A DNA stretch of 64,000 nucleotides from [Clostridium] aminophilum DSM 10710. GTDB lineage: Bacteria; Bacillota; Clostridia; Lachnospirales; Lachnospiraceae. The DNA is taken from NCBI RefSeq assembly GCF_000711825.1, contig NZ_JONJ01000008.1, positions 107,459-171,458 of the forward strand, read 5' to 3'. Below, piece by piece: positions 44,667 through 53,247 of this stretch. Numbering within the stretch: position 1 is the first letter of the stretch; every line of letters starts with the position of its first letter. The position numbers and the translations under genes were made by a program. The notes under the pieces are model-generated. The model was given only the letters and a program-made list of their open reading frames with translations. It ran no database searches and had not been told where the DNA came from.

Positions 44667-44968
44667 TTTCACAGGAAAGTGCTCCGCATTTCCTGTGAAA
44701 AAAAACGATCCGCGGGGGTGCGCATGCCGCTGAAATGGAAAATGTCACCTTTCGGTGACCAGCGGCGTCGCACATCGTCCGTGGCGCTCCCTGCAGGATT
44801 GAGGGGATGGGGGAGCCGGAGTCCGCTTGCGGACTTTGATATAGGACGCCGGGCGGCATTTTATCTTTTTCGGTGATTTTTGATGCTTCGGATAAAGAGA
44901 AAAACGGAAACTTGTTGAATATTAATGATAAAATAATCCCTTTTATTGAAAATAATTCATGAAATAGC

Positions 44969-44997
44969 TTGAGAAAATCCTCTTAATACGGTAAAAT
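44969..44997 (+). promoter_or_regulatory. promoter of the DUF819 gene
   Basis: TTGAGA (44969-44974), 17-base spacer, TAAAAT (44992-44997). A second -10-like TGATAAAAT at 44926-44934 lacks a -35. Confidence 0.62.
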
Positions 44998-45027
44998 TTT
45001 TGTATAAAATACTTGGGAGGAAACAGT

Positions 45028-46203
45028 ATGATTAAAGACGGATTTGTTTACTTTTCAATTCTTATCCTTCTCATGGGGATAATCGTGATGCTGCCCAAAC
45101 TATGCAAGGGCAAGGGCGCACAGAAGTTTTTCGGTATCATACCGCCTGTCGTCATCATTTACGTAGGCTTCATGCTTTTGTGCTCCGTTAAGCTGTGGGA
45201 TCTGGAATCCACGGCCGGCCTTTACAGCAGCATGAAGAACCCGGTTCTCTATGCGATGGTATTCCTGATGCTGCTCCGGTGCGACATGAAAAAGATTGTC
45301 CGCCTCGGGCCGAGAATGCTGATCGCATTCTTCTGCGCAAGCATTTCCATCGGAATCGGTTTTGTTGTCAGCTATGCGGTGATGCATAATTTCCTGGGGC
45401 TCGAGGCATGGCGGCCGCTGGGCGCTCTCTGCGGAAGCTGGATGGGCGGAACCGGCAACATGCTGGCAATTCAGGCGGCGCTGCATGTCGATGAGGGCAA
45501 CATGGTATACGCCCTGATCATGGACACCATCTGCTGCAACATTTACATTCCGTTCCTTCTGTGGGCGCTGACGAGAAATGAAGCCTTTAACCGCTGGACA
45601 AAGTCCGACACTCATCTGATCGATGAGGTTGGTGAGTCTCTCCGCAAGGCGACGGAGGCGAACAAGAATCCGCTCCTGTGGCAGAACCTTGCATTTCTCC
45701 TCGGTCTGGGATTTGCAGTGTCCGCGCTGGCTCAGTATGTCGGCGTATACCTGAACTCGATGATTCCGTTTTTTGATAAAGCGACATGGACAGTCCTTTT
45801 CGTAACGGTTCTCGGAACTGCACTTGCGGTGACTCCGCTCGGCAGCATGAAAGGAATTGAGGAACTCTCCAACATTCTTCTCTACACGGTTATCGCGCTG
45901 ATTGCATCCAGAGCAGACCTCGGCGGCGTGACCAACGGACACCTCTGGATCCTCACCGGATTTATGACCATGGCGATCCATGTTGTGGTTATGGTTGTGA
46001 TGGCAAAACTCCTTCGCCTGGATATCTTCACCTGCGCGGTTGCCTCGGTGGCAAATATCGGAGGAACAGCGACAACACCGGTTATTGCCGGATCCTACAA
46101 TGACGCTCTTGTGCCGGTCGGCATTGTAATGGCGCTTTTAGGATATGTCATCGGTACCGGAGGAGGACTTCTGGTTGCGAACGGCATGAGTATCTTCGGA
46201 TAA
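45028..46203 (+). CDS. DUF819 family membrane transporter
   Basis: 391 residues from the ATG at 45028 with GGGAGG upstream. About ten hydrophobic segments. The family signature LCGSWMGGTGNMLAIQAAL lies near residue 140, and its inverted partner VASVANIGGTATTPVIAGSYN is near the end, a two-repeat layout as in anion and amino-acid exporters. The substrate of the family is not established. It is a single-gene unit with its own promoter and a strong terminator. Confidence 0.85.
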   Translation: MIKDGFVYFSILILLMGIIVMLPKLCKGKGAQKFFGIIPPVVIIYVGFMLLCSVKLWDLESTAGLYSSMKNPVLYAMVFLMLLRCDMKKIVRLGPRMLIAFFCASISIGIGFVVSYAVMHNFLGLEAWRPLGALCGSWMGGTGNMLAIQAALHVDEGNMVYALIMDTICCNIYIPFLLWALTRNEAFNRWTKSDTHLIDEVGESLRKATEANKNPLLWQNLAFLLGLGFAVSALAQYVGVYLNSMIPFFDKATWTVLFVTVLGTALAVTPLGSMKGIEELSNILLYTVIALIASRADLGGVTNGHLWILTGFMTMAIHVVVMVVMAKLLRLDIFTCAVASVANIGGTATTPVIAGSYNDALVPVGIVMALLGYVIGTGGGLLVANGMSIFG

Positions 46204-46234
46204 ACGGAAACGACTTTTTCAGAGATGAGAACAG

Positions 46235-46283
46235 GCTCCCTAAACAGAACCGGAAAAACGGCATCTGTATAGGGAGCTTTTTT
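46235..46283 (+). terminator. strong terminator after the DUF819 gene
   Basis: GCTCCCTA (46235-46242) pairs with TAGGGAGC (46270-46277), followed by TTTTTT. Confidence 0.9.
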
Positions 46284-46409
46284 CTGTGACAGGCACGAGG
46301 GGATCGGGAGATTCTTCGCTTGCGTTAAATAAATAACGGCATTTACCAAAAGATACCTGAATTTTTTGAGAGAAATTAGTGAAGTTGCCCCGAAAAAGAA
46401 TCGTTTTAC

Positions 46410-46438
46410 TTGAACTGAACAGGAAATAATGATAAAAT
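46410..46438 (+). promoter_or_regulatory. promoter of dctPQM
   Basis: TTGAAC (46410-46415), 17-base spacer, TAAAAT (46433-46438) with extended -10 TGA. It leaves a leader of about 240 bases before dctP. Confidence 0.72.
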
Positions 46439-46444
46439 AAGCCC

Positions 46445-46670
46445 GTGAAAAGACGAATATGTGATGCAGAGACAGAGAGCAGCGTCAGAAAACAAGGCCG
46501 GCATGAGAAGGCTCTTTTTTTCGGACCGCTGTTATTTTTATGCGTAATCGGATCGGCTGTCCGCCGGTTCCGATTGCGGAGACGCATTGCATGAAACGTG
46601 CGGCCGACAGCGGCGCACCGGAACGGATCGACCCGGGACATGCGAATGACCGCATCCCGATCGAATATAA
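46445..46670 (+). promoter_or_regulatory. long structured dctP leader, candidate attenuator or riboswitch
   Basis: AGAGAGC (46474-46480) can pair with GCTCTTT (46511-46517), followed by a run of seven T in all, as in a terminator with a large loop. Downstream, 46554-46566 pairs with 46601-46613 at 11 of 13 positions. GTTCCG (46567-46572), inside its loop, can pair with CGGAAC (46619-46624) outside it, which is a pseudoknot. A last hairpin, ATGCG/CGCAT (46640-46655), lies just before the ribosome binding site. I know no riboswitch family that fits. Confidence 0.5.
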
Positions 46671-46683
46671 AGGAGGAGAAAAA

Positions 46684-47817
46684 ATGAAGAAAATGGTAAA
46701 GGCAGCAAGCCTTGTTGCAACAGCAGCAATGGCAGCATCCCTCGCAGCATGCGGCGGCAGCTCCGCACAGACGACAACTGCAGCAGCGACTACAGCAGCG
46801 GCAGCGGAGTCCAAGGCAGAGGAATCCAAGGCGGACACAGCAGAGTCCAAGGCTGACGGTGCGGTTGATCTCAGCGGTGTAGATGCAAACTACAAACTGG
46901 AGCTCAAGCTCAGCCATGTATTTGCTCCGGATGAGGCCCTTACAAAGAACATGCAGGCAATTGCGGACTCCATCAAGGACAAGTCCAACGGAATGGTTGA
47001 CATCCAGTGCTTCCCGCAGTCTCAGCTGCCGGTATATCAGGATGGCGTAGCACAGGTTGTTGCCGGTGCGAACTTCATTTCCGTAGAGGATCCGTCCTAC
47101 CTCGGCGATTACGTTGCAGACTTCAACGTACTTGCAGGACCGATGCTGGTTACATCCTATGATCAGTTCGGCGCTCTTCTTGAGACAGACGAAGTAAAGG
47201 ATATGTTCAAGAAGGCAGAGGAGAAGGGAATCAAGATCCTGAACATGGATTACATCTTCGGTTTCCGTTCCATGATGACCAACAAGGAGATCAAGACCCC
47301 GGACGATCTGAAGGGAATGAAGATCAGAACTCCGAAGTCCGAGCTCTATGTTAACACTCTGAATGCTATGGGTGCTACCGCAACTCCGATGGGATTTGCT
47401 GACACCATCGCGGCAGTACAGCAGGGTGTTGTTGACGGTCTTGAGGGTACCATCGATGCATACGGTTCCAACGGTTCCGCAGAAGTTGCAAAGAAGATGG
47501 CACTCACAAAGCATCTCCTCGGCGTATGCGGTGCTTACATCAACCCGAACGTATTCAACGGTATGCCGGAGCCGCTGCAGAAGCTGGTTCAGGATGAGTT
47601 CGATGCAGGCGCAAAGAACATGGTTAAGCAGGTATCCGAGAACGAAGAGGCTCAGAAGAAGAACCTTTCCGAGAAGTACGGTATCGAGTTCAACGATGTT
47701 GACGTCGATGCATTCAAGGCAACTCTTGCTCCGATCTACAAAGAGATGGAGACCAAGAAGGGCACAACTCCGGGTCTGTATGACAAGTTCCAGGAGTACA
47801 TCAAGGACGTAAAGTAA
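46684..47817 (+). CDS. dctP: TRAP transporter substrate-binding lipoprotein DctP
   Basis: 377 residues from the ATG at 46684 with AGGAGG upstream. Lipoprotein signal MKKMVKAASL with lipobox LAAC (Cys23), so it is anchored to the outer face of the membrane. A Thr/Ala/Glu linker follows. DctP family fold with KLSHVFAPDEALTKNMQAI, the conserved substrate-carboxylate Arg in GMKIRTPKSELY, and VVDGLEGTIDAY. It captures an organic acid and passes it to DctQM. Ligand is unknown. Confidence 0.92.
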   Translation: MKKMVKAASLVATAAMAASLAACGGSSAQTTTAAATTAAAAESKAEESKADTAESKADGAVDLSGVDANYKLELKLSHVFAPDEALTKNMQAIADSIKDKSNGMVDIQCFPQSQLPVYQDGVAQVVAGANFISVEDPSYLGDYVADFNVLAGPMLVTSYDQFGALLETDEVKDMFKKAEEKGIKILNMDYIFGFRSMMTNKEIKTPDDLKGMKIRTPKSELYVNTLNAMGATATPMGFADTIAAVQQGVVDGLEGTIDAYGSNGSAEVAKKMALTKHLLGVCGAYINPNVFNGMPEPLQKLVQDEFDAGAKNMVKQVSENEEAQKKNLSEKYGIEFNDVDVDAFKATLAPIYKEMETKKGTTPGLYDKFQEYIKDVK

Positions 47818-47899
47818 TCAACGGATTATAACGTAATACAACACGGAATTTTGAAAAATACAAAGTGAAAAATTCCCATGTATGTACTGTTACGGTACG

Positions 47900-47930
47900 G
47901 GGGAGGAGGCATCCCCTCCTCCCCATCTTT
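47900..47930 (+). terminator. GC-rich hairpin between dctP and dctQ
   Basis: GGGGAGGAGG (47900-47909) pairs perfectly with CCTCCTCCCC (47915-47924), then ATCTTT. It probably stops or slows part of the transcripts, or stabilises dctP mRNA, so that the binding protein is made in excess over the membrane parts. Confidence 0.75.
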
Positions 47931-48067
47931 ATGCGCGTACAACGGGCCAAAGACCGTTTCGGGACGGGCTGTGGCAGCTGACGCGATAACGGGAGAAACC
48001 TGCAAAGTGTGTTTTGTCCCGGCAGCAATTTCAGTATTAAGCACCAAATGTGTGGAGAAAAACGGGT

Positions 48068-48538
48068 ATGAAAAAATTTATTCGCGAAAATCCCGAGGAG
48101 TTTATCGCGGCGATCCTGATCGTCGTGACGACAAGCCTCGTTCTGTTAAATGTCTTCTTCCGGTATTTCCTGAACTCCGGTATCTACTGGAGCGAGGAAG
48201 TCGCAACGACATGTTTCGTATGGAGCGTGTTCGTCGGGGCAGCCGGAGCCTACCGCAACGGCGCGCAGCTCGGTATCGACCTTCTGGTCAACAAGCTTCC
48301 GGCCGCGGCATCCAGAGCGGTCAAGCTGATCGTTCAGTGCATTCTTCTTCTGATCAATGCGTATATTCTGTATCTTGCGGTCATCTATGTTCAGCGCACT
48401 TACACCATCGCGACATCGGTACTTGCCGTGTCGAGCGCGTGGGTCAGCTCTTCTCTGATTGTCGGATTCGGACTGACAACGGTCTATTCGCTGATGCATC
48501 TTGTCAACATGTTCCGCCGCACAGGAAAGGAGGCGTAA
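48068..48538 (+). CDS. dctQ: TRAP transporter small membrane subunit DctQ
   Basis: 156 residues from the ATG at 48068, with GGAG about 10 bases upstream. Four membrane helices. The DctQ signature VFFRYFLNSGIYWSEEVA is seen near 30-50, where the Trp-Glu-Glu is conserved. It joins DctM to form the transporter. It ends two bases before dctM. Confidence 0.9.
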   Translation: MKKFIRENPEEFIAAILIVVTTSLVLLNVFFRYFLNSGIYWSEEVATTCFVWSVFVGAAGAYRNGAQLGIDLLVNKLPAAASRAVKLIVQCILLLINAYILYLAVIYVQRTYTIATSVLAVSSAWVSSSLIVGFGLTTVYSLMHLVNMFRRTGKEA

Positions 48539-48540
48539 GT

Positions 48541-49830
48541 ATGGGATTCGCACCTCTTTTTATCGTATTGCTCCTGTACTTTACCGGAATTCCGATCGCG
48601 TACGCTCTGTTCGGCGCAACCATGGTCTATTTCGGTTTCATGAACACCGGCTCGCCGGCGTATCTCATTCTTCAGAAATTTATCACCAGCGCGCAGTCAT
48701 TTTCCCTTCTGGCGATTCCGTTCTTCGTTATGGCCGGATCCATTATGAACTATGCCGGTATTTCCAATAAACTGATGGCTTTTGCCGATGTGCTGACCGG
48801 TCACATGCCGGGTGCACTGGCGCAGGTAAATGTCCTTCTGTCCATGCTGATGGGCGGCGTCTCCGGTTCTGCGAACGCAGACGCGGCGATGGAGGCAAAA
48901 ATGCTTGTTCCGGAGATGGAGCGCCGCGGTTACGACCGTGGATTTTCCGCTGCGATCACGGCGGCGTCCTCTGCCGTCACGCCGGTCATCCCGCCGGGCA
49001 TCAACCTGATCATCTATGCGCTGATCGCAAATGTATCCGTCGGAAAAATGTTTATGGCCGGTTATATCCCGGGCATCTTCATGGCTCTCTGTCTGATGGT
49101 GGTGGTTCACTTCATCTCCAAAAAGAGAGGATATATGCCAACCCGGGACAAAATCGCTTCTCCGCTGGAGATGGGAAAACAGGCCCTTGACTCCATCTGG
49201 GCGATCTTCTTCCCCATCGGCATTATCGGCGGTATGCGAATCGGTATCTTCACTCCGTCGGAGTGCGGCGCGATCGCGGTTCTCTACTGTATCGTAGTCG
49301 GTGCGTTCATCTACCGCGAGCTGAAGCCGGCTCACATAGCCCCGATTCTTCAAGAAACCGTTGAAGGTACTGCTGGCGTTGTTCTGATCATTGTCGCGGC
49401 CAATGTCTTCGGCCAGTACATGACATGGCAGGGCATTCCGGGCATGATCTCCAAGGCCCTTCTCGGTGTGACCACCAACAAGTATGCAATGCTCCTGATT
49501 ATTAACGCCATCCTTCTGGTGGTCGGCATGTTTATGGAGGGCGGCGCGGCCATGATCATTCTGGCTCCGCTCCTGATTCCGGTTGTCCGCACCATGGGCG
49601 TCGATCTGGTTCATTTCGGCCTGATTATTATTGTCAATATTATGATCGGCGGTCTGACGCCGCCGTTCGGATCGATGATGTTTACGGTCTGCAGCATCAT
49701 CGACTGTCCGATTCCGGATTTCGTCAAAGAAGCTCTGCCGTTTATCGCGGCACTGATCGTGGCGCTGCTGATTGTTACCTACTTCCCGCCGCTGACACTG
49801 CTGATTCCGAACCTTGTCTTCGGAGCGTAA
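48541..49830 (+). CDS. dctM: TRAP transporter large permease DctM
   Basis: 429 residues from the ATG at 48541 with AGGAGG at 48528-48533. The same frame stays open far upstream, but that part overlaps dctQ and is not translated. About twelve hydrophobic segments; DctM motifs FFVMAGSIM, GSANADAAMEAKMLVPEM, TPVIPPGINLIIY and GGLTPPFG. It is the sodium-driven transport subunit of the system with DctP and DctQ. Confidence 0.93.
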   Translation: MGFAPLFIVLLLYFTGIPIAYALFGATMVYFGFMNTGSPAYLILQKFITSAQSFSLLAIPFFVMAGSIMNYAGISNKLMAFADVLTGHMPGALAQVNVLLSMLMGGVSGSANADAAMEAKMLVPEMERRGYDRGFSAAITAASSAVTPVIPPGINLIIYALIANVSVGKMFMAGYIPGIFMALCLMVVVHFISKKRGYMPTRDKIASPLEMGKQALDSIWAIFFPIGIIGGMRIGIFTPSECGAIAVLYCIVVGAFIYRELKPAHIAPILQETVEGTAGVVLIIVAANVFGQYMTWQGIPGMISKALLGVTTNKYAMLLIINAILLVVGMFMEGGAAMIILAPLLIPVVRTMGVDLVHFGLIIIVNIMIGGLTPPFGSMMFTVCSIIDCPIPDFVKEALPFIAALIVALLIVTYFPPLTLLIPNLVFGA

Positions 49831-49854
49831 GGCGGATACGGATATGAGAAAATG

Positions 49855-49890
49855 AGTCCGTTCCGCGGCTTCGCGGAGCGGACTTTTGCG
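49855..49890 (+). terminator. terminator of dctPQM
   Basis: AGTCCG (49855-49860) and TCCGCG (49862-49867) pair with CGCGGA (49872-49877) and CGGACT (49879-49884), then TTTGCG. Confidence 0.85.
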
Positions 49891-49902
49891 CAGAGCACTT
49901 AG

Positions 49903-51528
<1,626 letters not shown>

Positions 51529-51550
51529 GTGATCCGGAAAAACGGCGGAA

Positions 51551-51579
51551 GCGGCTGCTCATCCGGGGAGGGCAGCCGC
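51551..51579 (+). terminator. hairpin after glpK
   Basis: GCGGCTGC (51551-51558) pairs with GCAGCCGC (51572-51579). There is no T-run, so termination is uncertain. Confidence 0.45.
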
Positions 51580-51727
51580 CTGACGGCGGAATGATATAAT
51601 TGTGTAAGAATAAATGGATTTATAATCAATGTGCTGTCGCATCCGTTGTTCCATCAACCGGTGCGCGGCACATTTTCGGATTTCAGAAAAAGGATCTGCG
51701 GCATTATAAAAAGGGACAGTCATACCA

Positions 51728-51771
51728 AAAGGGACAGCCACACCAACTTGTGTCGGTGCGGCTGTCCCTTT
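51728..51771. terminator. palindrome downstream of hpf
   Basis: AAAGGGACAGCC (51728-51739) and CACC (51741-51744) pair with GGTG (51755-51758) and GGCTGTCCCTTT (51760-51771). An 18-base partial copy of the left arm lies directly before it (51710-51727). It sits between converging glpK and hpf and may serve hpf. Confidence 0.5.
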
Positions 51772-51818
51772 CCGCTTACGCGGTCATATCATTATGATGG
51801 ATTGTCAATCTGGATGTC

Positions 51819-52349
51819 TTATGCGAGTTCCGGCTCGATCAGTCCGTAGGAGCCGTTCTTTCTCTTATATACGACATTTACCTCGTCTGTGTCCGCATTC
51901 AGGAATACGAAGAAGTTGTGTCCGAGAAGCTCCATCTGTACACATGCCTCCTCTGGGTCCATCGGCTTGATCGCGAATTTCTTCATCTTCTCGATGTGAA
52001 CTTCTTCCTCGCTGGTCTCCTCTTCATTGATGTACAGGTCGGAGAAGGAAACTGCGGACTGCTTCTTATCGACGATCTTCGATTTATATCTCTTGAGCTG
52101 GCGCTCAATGATCTCTTCTACAAGATCGATGGAAACATACATATCATCGCTGACCTGCTCGGCACGGATGATGGTTCCCTTAACCGGGATGGTAACCTCG
52201 ATCTTCTGGCGATCTTTCTCAACACTTAAGGTAACGACTGCCTCAGTGTCTTCGTTGAAATACTTTTCGAGCTTGCCGATCTTTTTGATTACATCAGCTC
52301 TGAGTCCAGGTGTGACATTGATGTTTTTTCCGGTGATGGTATAACGCAT
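51819..52349 (-). CDS. hpf: long-form ribosome hibernation promoting factor HPF
   Basis: 176 residues. AAGGAG lies 8 bases before the ATG at 52349 but only 2 from the one at 52355, so 52349 is the start. HPF joins two 70S ribosomes into inactive 100S dimers in stationary phase. The N-terminal S30AE domain (1-95; MRYTITGKNINVTPGLRA) binds the decoding region. The C-terminal dimerisation domain (about 118-176) has KKFAIKPMDPEEACVQMELLGHNFFVF. Length shows the long form typical of Firmicutes. Confidence 0.94.
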   Translation of the reverse strand: MRYTITGKNINVTPGLRADVIKKIGKLEKYFNEDTEAVVTLSVEKDRQKIEVTIPVKGTIIRAEQVSDDMYVSIDLVEEIIERQLKRYKSKIVDKKQSAVSFSDLYINEEETSEEEVHIEKMKKFAIKPMDPEEACVQMELLGHNFFVFLNADTDEVNVVYKRKNGSYGLIEPELA

Positions 52350-52370
52350 AGACATCGCTCCTTTACTTTA

Positions 52371-52387
52371 TGATGTGATTCACATCA
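52371..52387. promoter_or_regulatory. perfect 17-base palindrome upstream of hpf
   Basis: TGATGTGATTCACATCA reads the same on both strands around a central T. It lies 21 bases upstream of the hpf start, between the promoter zone and the ribosome binding site. Possible operator or mRNA hairpin; the TGTGA-TCACA core recalls the CRP/FNR family. Confidence 0.6.
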
Positions 52388-52439
52388 TTTAATCATCTTT
52401 AACGAGGACGGATCGGGAATCCCTTCCGGTTCCGCTTCG

Positions 52440-52700
52440 TTTGGTATCTGTAGTTTATCACATTTATAGAAAAAAGACAATAGAAAATGTAAATTGTCAA
52501 AAAACTTAATATTATTGAACAAACTCGACTGTCGTTACAGCGGAAACACTGTAAAAATAAGGATTTGCGGCACTTTTTTCTTTCGCGGTGCAAGGTAAAA
52601 AAGATGGGATTTGTCAAGGGGAGATCACGTTTATAAGCACAATAAACGGAAGTTTATGAGAAATTCACAAAATTTTTAGAAATGAGTATTCCCTCCACAA
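52440..52700. other. AT-rich block between hpf and the DnaA-box cluster
   Basis: This stretch is much richer in A and T than its surroundings and has no coding frame. On the minus strand, TTGTCT and TAAACT separated by 17 bases are a possible hpf promoter. TTTATAAGCACAATAAAC-like runs at 52630-52680 would melt easily. Confidence 0.55.
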
Positions 52701-52724
52701 AAGGGGGGCGGTGCGTAACAAAAG

Positions 52725-52839
52725 TGTGGATAAAGTGGATAACTTTGTGCATAAGTCAAAAATGTTGTAAATACGCGATTTGGGGAAAAGGATGGTTATC
52801 CACCGAAAATGCGTTCTATACTGTGGATAAAGTGGATAA
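52725..52839. promoter_or_regulatory. cluster of six DnaA-box-like sites
   Basis: Perfect boxes TGTGGATAA at 52725-52733 and 52822-52830. One-mismatch boxes AGTGGATAA at 52734-52742 and 52831-52839, TGTGCATAA at 52746-52754, and TTATCCACC on the other strand at 52796-52804. The pairs form a 19-base direct repeat, TGTGGATAAAGTGGATAAC, repeated 97 bases apart. Consensus DnaA box is TTATCCACA. No dnaA, dnaN or rpmH gene is in view. Confidence 0.8.
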
Positions 52840-52990
52840 CTCTGAAACGCATCGTGGATTTTGTACATTTTGCAGAAAATGATGCCGGAGAAAAAAAAAC
52901 TCTTGACGAAATGGCGGTGGTTGCGTTACCCGCGCGCGTCCGCATCGGTACCGGAAAAGACCGCATATATGTAAACTTTTTATGAATCCA

Positions 52991-53019
52991 TTGATTACCG
53001 CGGCTTCGAGTGCTAAAAT
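52991..53019 (+). promoter_or_regulatory. promoter of secA-prfB
   Basis: TTGATT (52991-52996), 17-base spacer, TAAAAT (53014-53019) with extended -10 TGC. The leader of about 220 bases holds a hairpin GGTTCCG/CGGAACC (53114-53148). Confidence 0.72.
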
Positions 53020-53247
53020 TACTAAGATTGTGTAACTGTCACTATATTGGAAACGTGTGCGTTTCTGTTGATTGCGGGAATACCGTTTGAATGGAGAAGT
53101 TCAGACGTTGATCGGTTCCGACAGGCAGGAGTGTCTGTCTGCGGAACCGGCAGGAGAAGTCGGAATGGGATCCATGAAACGATACTTGGCGGCTCCGATA
53201 CGAGCCCGGATAAATCTGGCCCGTGCCAGAGCCTGGAGGATAAAAAT

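Larger units (their letters stand above)
44580..45027. other. intergenic region packed with hairpins
   Basis: After the terminator at 44617-44666 there is a palindrome TTTCACAGGAAA (44667-44678) with its complement at 44689-44700. Next comes a long stem GTGCG/GCCGCT/GTCACC (44718-44749) with GGTGAC/AGCGGC/CGCAC (44754-44773), and then GTCCGC-TT-GCGGAC (44821-44834), an 18-base match to 9008-9025. The DUF819 promoter follows. No gene is seen. Confidence 0.6.

Noticed and set aside
47878..48540. A long N-terminal extension of DctM
   Set aside because: The frame is open but overlaps dctQ, which has its own start, domains and spacing. DctM begins at 48541 with AGGAGG before it.
52440..52840. Calling the DnaA-box cluster and AT-rich block the replication origin
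   Set aside because: No dnaA, dnaN, recF or rpmH is near, and gene orientation does not change here: plus-strand genes, including highly expressed ones, dominate on both sides. A whole-genome skew plot is needed before using the word origin.
53026..53247. A SecM-like leader peptide before secA
   Set aside because: The in-frame upstream codons show no arrest motif, no signal peptide and no good ribosome site. The leader hairpin is noted but nothing more can be claimed.
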